A stretch of 60,816 nt of DNA from Syntrophaceae bacterium UBA1411 (GTDB lineage Bacteria > Desulfobacterota > Syntrophia > Syntrophales > Smithellaceae), in NCBI GenBank assembly GCA_002304995.1, contig DBPV01000106.1, positions 7,785 through 68,600 of the forward strand, read 5' to 3'. A program made the translations under genes and the position numbers. This document shows positions 53,913 to 60,816 of this stretch, one piece after another. How positions within the stretch are numbered: position 1 is the stretch's first letter; the number at the start of each line of letters is the position of its first letter. Below the pieces are notes generated by a model. It was not told where the DNA came from. It did not search any database and was given only the letters and a program-made list of their open reading frames with translations.

Positions 53913-53986
53913 AGCGGCCAATACATTGCGGCCTGAGAGAGAGGGCAAAACTGATCTTGAGGGAAGTTTGAAGTCTTTATCCATTT

Positions 53987-54021
53987 AAAGGTTTGATTCT
54001 TCCGGATCAAACCTTTTTTTT
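53987..54021 (+). terminator. Intrinsic terminator in the leader of the hydGE operon (attenuator candidate)
   Basis: AAAGGTTTGAT pairs exactly with ATCAAACCTTT around TCTTCCGG, followed by a T run to 54021. No plus-strand gene lies upstream: the neighbour is divergent. The hairpin ends nine bases before the start codon, so it can only act on the leader of this operon. Confidence 0.8.
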
Positions 54022-54030
54022 GAGGAAACC

Positions 54031-54279
54031 ATGGATAAGCGCATCGGCACCATTACGATTATTATTACCGACAGAACCGGACAGGCGCAAAAGGTCAACG
54101 CGATTCTGGGCGATTTCGGCGAAAGCATCATCGGCAGGATGGGCCTTCCCTATACGCCCGCCCATTTGCACATCATCGCGCTCATTGTCCACGCCACCAC
54201 CGACGAGATCGGCGCGCTCACCGGCAAACTGGGATCCCTGCCGGGTGTTTCCGTCAAATCATCCCTGACCAAAGTCTGA
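54031..54279 (+). CDS. TM1266-like iron-only hydrogenase system regulator
   Basis: An 82-residue ACT-like/NikR C-terminal-like protein: IGTITIIITDRTGQAQKVN, then GMGL-like MGLPYTPAHLHIIALIV and a C-terminal GSLPGVSVKSSL. This matches the small TM1266 family found with hydE, hydF and hydG and called a putative hydrogenase-system regulator. It has no DNA-binding helix pair of its own. GAGG precedes the ATG directly after the terminator. It begins the hydG-hydE operon. Confidence 0.88.
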   Translation: MDKRIGTITIIITDRTGQAQKVNAILGDFGESIIGRMGLPYTPAHLHIIALIVHATTDEIGALTGKLGSLPGVSVKSSLTKV

Positions 54280-54303
54280 AGGGGAGTAAAGGAAAATTTT
54301 ATT

Positions 54304-55707
54304 ATGACCGAATTTCAAGATTTCATCGACGACAACCATATTCAGGAGATCCTCGACCGCGCAGGGCATCCCGAACCGGCACGCATCCGCGACATCATCG
54401 ACAAGGCCTGCGAGCTCAAGGGGCTCACGCCCGAAGAGGTCGCCGCGCTGCTCCAGACCCGGGACGAAGAGCTGCTCGGAGAAATTCTTCAGGCGGCGCA
54501 CAAAATCAAGGAAGATATTTACGGCAACCGCCTGGTCCTGTTCGCGCCGCTCTACATCGCCAATCACTGCTCCAACAACTGCCTGTACTGCGGTTTCCGG
54601 CGCGACAACAGGGAGCTTCAGCGCGTCGCGCTCACGATGGAGCAGATCCGCAAGGAAGTGATGGTTCTGGAGCGGGAAGGCCACAAGCGCCTGCTCATGC
54701 TCTGCGGCGAACACCCGACCCGGTCGAGCCTGGAATACTTCATGGAGGCCATCGAAACGGCCTACGCCACCCGAACGGAAAAAGGCGGAGAAATCCGTCG
54801 GATCAACGTGGAAATCGCCCCGCTGCAGGTGGACGAATACCGGAGGTTGAAGAAAACGGGCATCGGCACCTGCGTCCTGTTTCAGGAAACCTACCATCAT
54901 GAAACGTATAAAATCATGCACCCCAGCGGGCCGAAGAAGGATTTTGCCTGGCGCCTCACCGCCATGCACCGGGCGCAGGAAGGCGGCATCAGCGACGTGG
55001 GCATCGGCGCACTGTTCGGCCTCTACGATTACAAATATGAAGTCCTGGGCCTCCTGCTGCACGCCCTGCAGCTCGAAAAGGACTGCGGCGTCGGACCGCA
55101 CACCATCTCCATTCCCCGCCTGGAGCCGGCCTTCAATGCGCCTGCGGCCATCGCCCCGCCGCGGCCGGTCAGCGATGCCGACTTTAAAAAACTGGTGGCG
55201 ATTCTCCGGATGGCGGTGCCCTACACGGGCATGATTTTAAGCACGCGGGAAAATCCCGCGCTGCGCTCGGAAGTTTTCGCCTACGGCGTCTCCCAGATCA
55301 GCGCCGGCTCGCGGACCAACCCCGGCGGCTACCAGGACGATTCCAGCGACCGCTTCCGCGCCGCGCAGTTCAACCTGGGCGATACCCGCACGCTCGACGA
55401 AGTCATCTACGACATCAGCCGGCACGGTCATATCCCCAGCTTCTGCACGGCCTGCTACCGTCTGGGACGCGTCGGCAAGGACTTCATGGATCTGGCCAAG
55501 CCCGGCCTGATTCAGAAATTCTGCCAGACAAACGCCTTGTTTACTTTTAAGGAGTATCTGATGGATTACGCCAGCCCCCGGGTCCGGGAAGCGGGCGAGG
55601 CGCTGATTGCGGATACGCTGGATAAATCCTACCGGACAAAGCGCAGACAAATGGCCGTAAGCCGTCTGGCGCAAATCGAAAAGGGAGCGCGGGATGTCTA
55701 TATTTGA
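54304..55707 (+). CDS. hydG: [FeFe] hydrogenase maturase HydG (tyrosine lyase)
   Basis: A 467-residue radical-SAM protein. The SAM cluster motif is CSNNCLYCGF (~residue 96). The C-terminal auxiliary cluster motif CTACYR plus a later cysteine (FCQTNA) is present. HydG splits tyrosine to give the CO and cyanide of the H-cluster. Length and motifs are typical. The gene is 24 bases after the TM1266-like gene and overlaps hydE by 14 bases. Confidence 0.96.
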   Translation: MTEFQDFIDDNHIQEILDRAGHPEPARIRDIIDKACELKGLTPEEVAALLQTRDEELLGEILQAAHKIKEDIYGNRLVLFAPLYIANHCSNNCLYCGFRRDNRELQRVALTMEQIRKEVMVLEREGHKRLLMLCGEHPTRSSLEYFMEAIETAYATRTEKGGEIRRINVEIAPLQVDEYRRLKKTGIGTCVLFQETYHHETYKIMHPSGPKKDFAWRLTAMHRAQEGGISDVGIGALFGLYDYKYEVLGLLLHALQLEKDCGVGPHTISIPRLEPAFNAPAAIAPPRPVSDADFKKLVAILRMAVPYTGMILSTRENPALRSEVFAYGVSQISAGSRTNPGGYQDDSSDRFRAAQFNLGDTRTLDEVIYDISRHGHIPSFCTACYRLGRVGKDFMDLAKPGLIQKFCQTNALFTFKEYLMDYASPRVREAGEALIADTLDKSYRTKRRQMAVSRLAQIEKGARDVYI

Positions 55708-56761
55708 TCGGATCGAAAAACTGCTCCTGCGGGCGGAAATCGGCAAACCGCTCGGCCGCGGTGAAATTATCGAACTTTTAAAAATGCCCGGCGACTGCGT
55801 GCCGGAGCTTTTGGCCACCGCCGACCGCGTGCGCAGAAACGACGTCGGCAACGAAATCCACCTGCGGGGCATCATCGAATTTTCCAATTTCTGCGAGCGC
55901 GACTGCCTTTACTGCGGCCTGCGCCGGGCCAACGAGCGCCTGGAGCGCTACCGGATGTCCGACGAGGAAATTCTCGCCGCGGCTGAGGACGTCAAAGCCG
56001 CGGGCATTGCGACGGTCGTGCTGCAATCGGGCGAAGACGCGTTTTATGATGTCTCAAAAATCTGCCTGCTCGTGGAACGCATCAAAAAGGAAACAGATCT
56101 TGTCGTCACGCTTTCTCTCGGAGAAAGGCCGCCGGCCGATTACCGGGCCTTTCTCGATGCGGGCGTGAACCGCTACCTGCTCAAGCATGAAACCGCTTCG
56201 CCGGAGCTCTATAAATATCTGCGCCCGGGCTGCCGCCTGGACCGCCGTGTCACGTGCCTGAAGACGCTCAAGGAGCTGGGCTTTGAAACGGGCGCGGGAA
56301 ACATGGTGGGCCTGCCGGGGCAGACGCACGAAATTCTGGCGGACGATTTGCTGCTTATGCGGCTTATCGACGCGGACATGCTGGGCATCGGACCGTTCAT
56401 CCCCCACCCGGACACGCCGCTGGCCGGAATCGGCAACGACGATATCGAACTGACGCTGCGCGTCATTGCCCTGGCCCGGCTCATCACGCGCAACACCAAC
56501 ATTCCCGCCACCACGGCGCTGGCCTCGCTGCACCCGCAGGGCCGGCTGCTGGCGCTTCAGGCGGGCGCAAACGTCGTGATGCCGGATTTCACGCCGGAGC
56601 CTTTCAAAAGACGCTACGACATCTATCCGGGAAGGGCCGACGTCGGCCCGGCCGCAACCATTATCGCCGGGCTGGAAAAGGATTTCCGGTCCATCGGCAG
56701 AACCGTGGGCACGGGCGCAGGCAACCGGCCGGCCAAAACAAATTCCGGCACGGTTCACTAA
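55694..56761 (+). CDS. hydE: [FeFe] hydrogenase maturase HydE
   Basis: A 355-residue radical-SAM protein with CERDCLYCGLRRAN (~residue 63), the three SAM-cluster cysteines, and the BioB-like barrel (TLSLGERPPADY, GNMVGLPGQT, ALASLHPQGR). HydE works on the product of HydG to build the diiron subcluster and its dithiolate bridge. Its start lies within hydG. The last ~20 residues are basic and poorly conserved-looking. Confidence 0.95.
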   Translation: MSIFDRIEKLLLRAEIGKPLGRGEIIELLKMPGDCVPELLATADRVRRNDVGNEIHLRGIIEFSNFCERDCLYCGLRRANERLERYRMSDEEILAAAEDVKAAGIATVVLQSGEDAFYDVSKICLLVERIKKETDLVVTLSLGERPPADYRAFLDAGVNRYLLKHETASPELYKYLRPGCRLDRRVTCLKTLKELGFETGAGNMVGLPGQTHEILADDLLLMRLIDADMLGIGPFIPHPDTPLAGIGNDDIELTLRVIALARLITRNTNIPATTALASLHPQGRLLALQAGANVVMPDFTPEPFKRRYDIYPGRADVGPAATIIAGLEKDFRSIGRTVGTGAGNRPAKTNSGTVH

Positions 56762-56815
56762 GCAGAATACTGCAACCGTCCGGCAAACTGACTGATCTGG
56801 AACTGATCGCGGGGC

Positions 56816-57931
56816 CTATAAGGATCCCAGCGCAATGAGCTCCTTGATGTCGATGTGACGGGATTCGTCGACCGTCAGCCCTTCCCGGATCAGTTCCAGG
56901 ACGCGGGGCTTTTCCTCGGGGAACTTGTAGCCTTCGTAATCCAGGGAGAAGAGCAGCCCCCCCTGGCGGTTCGTCCAGGAATTCATGTTGTGGTCGAAGC
57001 ACACATGCGAGGTCACCTTAAGATTTTCAATCATCACCTGCAGCTCCTGCAGCCGCTCGTGCGGCGACGAAATATGCAGGCGCCCGGAAGCGTAATCGTC
57101 AAAGATTTCGGTTCCCTGCCTCGGAACAAAGGGGCGCGACCGGATATAGTGGGGATCGATCTCGTTTAAGACCCGCGCCGTGTTTTCGGCATGCTGCCGC
57201 CAGCGCTCCCGGCCGCCCAAGTCGGGCATCCAGTACTCGGAAAGCTGGAATCCGGCCGCCATGGCTTTCTTCCCGCCTTCGATCTGTTCGGCGCTGGTGA
57301 CGCCCTTGCGCACCAGTTTGAGAATTTCGTCGTCGCCCGTTTCCAGCCCCACGTGAATGCGGTCGAGCCCCGCCTGGCGGATGGCGGTGAGCTCCTCGAG
57401 TTTCCGCTGGGCCAGCGTTTTGGACCGTGTATAGGACGTCACGCGGTTCAAGCCGGGCAGGGTCTTGCGCAAATGGGTCAAAACCTCGATAAATTCCGGC
57501 GGCCTCATGATCATACTGTTGGCGTCCTGCAAAAAAGCCGTCTTTCCGCCGTAGTACAGCCAGCTGAACACATTGGAAAAGCAGGGATTTTCGTTTAGAT
57601 AGGGATCGATGCTCAGAAGCGCGCGCAAGACCTCCCGGTTCAGTTTGCCCCCCTGCCCGGTTTTCCAGGACACGTCCTGAATTTCGTCAACCATCGCCTT
57701 GACGGTATCGATATCCTTTTTAATGTCCTCCACGGAACGATAGACAAACGGATGCCCTTTGTACATCTCGCAAAATGTACACTTGTTCCACGGACAATTC
57801 TCGGTCACCCGCAGCAAAAGAGACGCGCTTCCTCCTTCGCTGGGCGGCCGGTAAACACCCACCGCAAAAGACATCCGGCTTAACCGTTCCACATTTTCCC
57901 GATACGACCTGCTTCCCCTGTCTGCTGTCAT
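56816..57931 (-). CDS. Radical SAM protein of unknown substrate
   Basis: A 371-residue radical-SAM protein with the cluster motif CPWNKCTFCEM (~residue 48), followed by an Elp3-type barrel (HVGLETGDDEILKLVRKG). There is no B12 domain and no extra Fe-S cluster at the C terminus. AAGGAG five bases before ATG 57931 favours that start over one six codons upstream. It has its own promoter and is divergent from the formate dehydrogenase. Function is unknown. Confidence 0.88.
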   Translation of the reverse strand: MTADRGSRSYRENVERLSRMSFAVGVYRPPSEGGSASLLLRVTENCPWNKCTFCEMYKGHPFVYRSVEDIKKDIDTVKAMVDEIQDVSWKTGQGGKLNREVLRALLSIDPYLNENPCFSNVFSWLYYGGKTAFLQDANSMIMRPPEFIEVLTHLRKTLPGLNRVTSYTRSKTLAQRKLEELTAIRQAGLDRIHVGLETGDDEILKLVRKGVTSAEQIEGGKKAMAAGFQLSEYWMPDLGGRERWRQHAENTARVLNEIDPHYIRSRPFVPRQGTEIFDDYASGRLHISSPHERLQELQVMIENLKVTSHVCFDHNMNSWTNRQGGLLFSLDYEGYKFPEEKPRVLELIREGLTVDESRHIDIKELIALGSL

Positions 57932-57962
57932 AAATTCTCCTTGGTTCATTCACTTGCAGAGT

Positions 57963-57991
57963 AATATAATCCTTTGTCCTGTGTTTGACAA
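57963..57991 (-). promoter_or_regulatory. Promoter of the radical-SAM gene
   Basis: On the minus strand, TTGTCA and TATATT with a 17-base spacer, about 30 bases before the start codon. Confidence 0.65.
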
Positions 57992-58067
57992 CTGCACCCT
58001 TGTGCCAAACTCTCCTGCCAGGCGGATTATTTGACGTTTTCATCCTTGGCCCCTTCCGGTAAGGTTA

Positions 58068-58090
58068 TGACATAATTGACATAATTGACA
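58068..58090 (+). repeat. Tandem TGACATAAT repeat over the fdhA promoter
   Basis: Two exact nine-base units and the first five bases of a third. The last unit overlaps the -35 hexamer, and TTATGACATAA at 58066 is an odd palindrome. It may be an operator. Confidence 0.65.
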
Positions 58091-58113
58091 AAACCGCTGC
58101 GAATGACTATAAG
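58085..58113 (+). promoter_or_regulatory. Strong sigma-70-type promoter for formate dehydrogenase
   Basis: TTGACA and TATAAG with a 17-base spacer, 85 bases before the start codon. Confidence 0.75.
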
Positions 58114-58197
58114 TCGGTAGCCCGATTCAGCAGTAACTCTCGTGCTTTTTGTCAAAAGAAGCATTGGGTATCGACCTTTCTAGACTGGAGAATAAAA

Positions 58198-60816
58198 ATG
58201 GAAAAAAAGGTAACTTTGACGATTGACGGACAGGAAGTATCGGTTACCCCCGGCCAGACGGTCCTCGAGGCCGCCAGAAGCCTGGGCATTTACATTCCAA
58301 CCCTTTGCCACTACGCAAACACCACCAATGTCGGCGCCTGCCGCGTCTGCGTCGTTGAAGTGGAAAACGCCCGCTCTCTGGTCGCCTCGTGCTGCATGCC
58401 GGTGAGCCCCGGCATGGTGGTCCGGACCAACACGCCGGCCGTCCGCGCCGCACAGAAGATGATTATCGAACTGCTCTGGTCCTCGGGCGACCACAACTGC
58501 CTGACCTGCGAACAAAACGGCGCCTGCGAGCTGCAGAATCTGATTTACTGGCTGAAGATCGACAAACCCCGCTTTCCGATCGAGCCTCCCGGCCACGCGA
58601 TGGACGAATCCAACACCATGATCAGCCGCGACCTGAATAAATGCGTCCTGTGCGGCCGCTGCATCCGGGCTTGCAATGAAATCCAGGTCAATGAAGTGCT
58701 GGATTTCTCGATGCGCGGCTCCTACGCGAAGGTCGGACCCGCGTTCGACACCGACTATATCGACTCGACATGCGTGTTCTGCGGCGAATGCCTCCAGGTT
58801 TGCCCCACCGGCGCCATCACGTTCAAACAGGCGAAATTCGCCGGCCGTCCCTGGGAGCTCGAAAAAGTCCACACCACCTGCGCGTACTGCGGCGTCGGCT
58901 GCCAGATGGATCTTTACGTCAAAGACAACAGGATCATCAAAGTCATGGGCAACCGGGAATACGGCCAGCCCAATGAGGGCAGCCTCTGCGTCAAAGGGCG
59001 TTTCGGCATGGATTTCGTTTCCCATCCCGACCGGCTCACCAAACCGCTCGTCCGCCGCGATAAAAAGGAAGACCTCAAGGAAGTCTCATGGGATGAAGCC
59101 TTCGCCTTCATTGCGGATAAGCTGAAGGCCATTAAAAGCGAATACGGAGCGGACAGCATCGCCGGCCTGGCCTCCGCGCGCTGCACCAACGAAGAAAATT
59201 ATCTGTTCCAGAAATTTTTGCGGGCGGGGATCGGCACCAACAATGTCGATCACTGCGCCAGGCTCTGACACTCCGTGACGGTGGCCGGTCTGGCCGCCAC
59301 ATTCGGCAGCGGAGCAATGACGAATTCGATCGATGAAATCGAGTACACGGACCTCATTTTGGCGACGGGCACCAACACCACGGAAAACCATCCCGTCATC
59401 GGCGCCAAGGTGAAACGCGCCGTCCGGCGCCACGGAACCAAGCTGATCGTGATCGATCCGCGCCGGATCGACCTCGTGAAATACGCGGACATCTGGCTGC
59501 GCCAGAAACCGGGAACGGACGTCGCCGTTATCAACGGGCTCATGAACGTCATTCTGGCCGAAGGTCTGGAAGACAAGCCCTACATCGCCGAAAGAACGGA
59601 AGGGTTTGACGCGCTCAAAGCGATGGTCGCCAGGTACACGCCCGAATACGTCGAAAAGATCTCCGGCGTGCCGGCGGAGGATTTAAAGAAAGCCGCAAGG
59701 ATGTACGCCGCAGCCAAGCGCGCCAGCATCCTCTACGCGATGGGCATCACGCAGCACATCAGCGGGACGGACAACGTCAAAAGCTGCGCCAATCTGTCCA
59801 TGCTGTGCGGCAACGTCGGCATTGAAGGCGGCGGCGTCAATCCGCTGCGCGGCCAGAACAACGTTCAGGGCGCCTGCGATATGGGCGCGCTGCCCAACGT
59901 TTATCCGGCTTACCAACAGGTGGCAAACGACGACGTGCGCCGCAAATTTGAAGCCGCCTGGGGCGCGTCCCTTTCGCCCAAACCGGGACTGACGATCATG
60001 GAAATGATGGCGGCCGCCGGCCAGGGCAAGATCAAAGCTATTTACATCATGGGTGAAAACCCGCTGCTGTCCGATCCGGATCTGCATCATGTGAAAAAAG
60101 AACTGGAAAAACTGGACCTGCTGGTCGTTCAGGATATTTTCCTCACCGAAACCGCCGCCATCGCGGACGTGGTTTTGCCCTCCGCCAGCTTTGCCGAAAA
60201 AGACGGCACTTTCTCCAACACCGAACGGCGCGTGCAGCGCGTCCGCAAAGCGCTGGAACCGCCCGGAGAGGCGAAATCCGACTGGGAAATCCTCTGCGGC
60301 ATTTCCAACAGGTTCGGATACCCCATGAACTACGCTTCGGCCAGGGAAATCTTCGAGGAAGTGGCGCAGGTGACGCCGAGCTACGCCGGCATTACCTACA
60401 AGCGGATCGAACGGGAAGGCATCCAGTGGCCCTGCCCCACCTCCGAACACAAGGGAACCAAATTTTTACACAAGGACAAGTTTTCGCGCGGCCTGGGACT
60501 GTTTTCCGCCATTGAATACATCGCTCCCGCGGAACTTCCGGATCAGGACTATCCCTTCCTGATGACCACGGGGCGCGTTTTGTATCATTACCACACAGGC
60601 ACCATGACCAGGCGGGCCAAGGGCCCCTCCGAGCGCTATCCGGCAAGTCTTGTGGAAATCAATCCGGTCGACGCCGACAAACTCAACATCGCCGACGGCC
60701 AGGACGTCCTGGTCGCCTCGCGGCGCGGCGAAGTGAAGGCCAAAGCGCAGATTACCGAAAAGAGCGCGCCCGGAACGATTTTCATGAACTTCCACTTCAC
60801 CGACACGCCGGTCAAT
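58198..60816 (+). CDS. fdhA: Selenocysteine formate dehydrogenase alpha subunit with NuoG-like N terminus (3' end outside window)
   Basis: The frame codes 356 residues, meets a UGA at 59266-59268, and continues open to the window end: 873 codons in all. Residues ~1-80 are a [2Fe-2S] domain (CHYANTTNVGACRVC), followed by a CLTCEQNGAC cluster motif and two [4Fe-4S] motifs (CVLCGRCIRAC, CVFCGECLQVC). From ~225 the molybdopterin/tungsten domain starts with CAYCGVGC. The UGA falls in HCARL-U-HSVTV, where formate dehydrogenases place the metal-binding selenocysteine. After it come GTNTTENHPV, GGGVNPLRGQNNVQGACDMG and the C-terminal cofactor domain. It should interconvert formate and CO2, with NAD- or ferredoxin-linked partners beyond the window. 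GGAG precedes the ATG. Confidence 0.95.
59266..59298 (+). promoter_or_regulatory. UGA selenocysteine codon and SECIS hairpin in fdhA
   Basis: UGA at 59266-59268 is followed by GGTGGCC (59280-59286), loop GGTCT and GGCCGCC (59292-59298). The seven pairs include one G-U. The loop starts 18 bases after the UGA and contains the GGUCU found in the E. coli fdhF SECIS loop. Confidence 0.88.

Noticed and set aside
53913..53986. Resemblance of the hydGE leader to TPP (CTGAGA ... CTGATC ... GGGAAG) or c-di-GMP (GGGCAAAAC) riboswitches
   Set aside because: Only short scattered matches; the paired helices and the other conserved blocks of both classes are missing.

Overview
The window looks like part of the chromosome of an anaerobic, probably syntrophic bacterium of the deltaproteobacterial type (Syntrophus/Smithella-like). 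That is an inference from gene content: GC-rich coding throughout, several [FeFe]-hydrogenase modules with their maturases, a selenocysteine formate dehydrogenase, three CoA-transferases, a phenylacetate-CoA ligase with indolepyruvate:ferredoxin oxidoreductase, a TRAP transporter under a sigma-54 activator, and a NikR-linked metal uptake system. I see no rRNA, tRNA, CRISPR array, insertion sequence or prophage.

Region 1 (1-16 kb) is a hydrogen-metabolism island. It opens with the end of an [FeFe] hydrogenase fused to a thioredoxin-like ferredoxin domain. A small [2Fe-2S] protein, a PAS-bearing sensory-type [FeFe] hydrogenase and a SpoIIE-type phosphatase follow with overlapping ends. A convergent gene encodes a bare histidine-kinase ATPase domain. 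Next come DRTGG, RsbW-like, DRTGG, PHP and HATPase genes leading into a four-gene NAD-linked hydrogenase of HndABCD type, whose NuoF-like subunit is fused to a GltD-like flavoprotein. After a terminator come an aspartase-like gene and hydF, then a small triheme cytochrome.

Region 2 (16-24 kb) holds a Tat-exported phytoene-desaturase-like flavoprotein, a zinc-finger protein, a deoxynucleotide hydrolase-like protein, a U32 peptidase-family protein and a large hybrid sensor kinase. Region 3 (24-34 kb) is acyl-CoA and keto-acid metabolism: a fused CoA-transferase, phenylacetate-CoA ligase, IorAB, a YdiF-like CoA-transferase with an extra C-terminal domain, and a sigma-54 activator. Divergent from the activator is a TRAP operon with a good sigma-54 promoter (33.7-37.0 kb), followed by a universal stress protein and a damaged methyltransferase gene.

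Region 4 (38-48 kb) is mixed: an eight-cysteine secreted protein, butyrate kinase, an SDR oxidoreductase, a 4-hydroxybutyrate-type CoA-transferase, a second DRTGG plus CBS/ATPase signalling pair, an exported nitroreductase, a YbaK-like deacylase, a GYD protein and an FmdE-like protein. Region 5 (48-54 kb) is a metal-acquisition locus: TonB receptor, binding protein, ABC ATPase, permease, methyltransferase and NikR, with a shared promoter element upstream of the receptor and nikR.

Region 6 (54-57 kb) carries the other maturation genes: a TM1266-like regulator, hydG and hydE, behind a leader that ends in an intrinsic terminator. A radical-SAM gene lies on the other strand. The window closes inside a formate dehydrogenase alpha gene read through an in-frame UGA. 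Together the genes describe H2 and formate production as electron sinks for acid oxidation, with H2/redox-sensing signal transduction genes interspersed.
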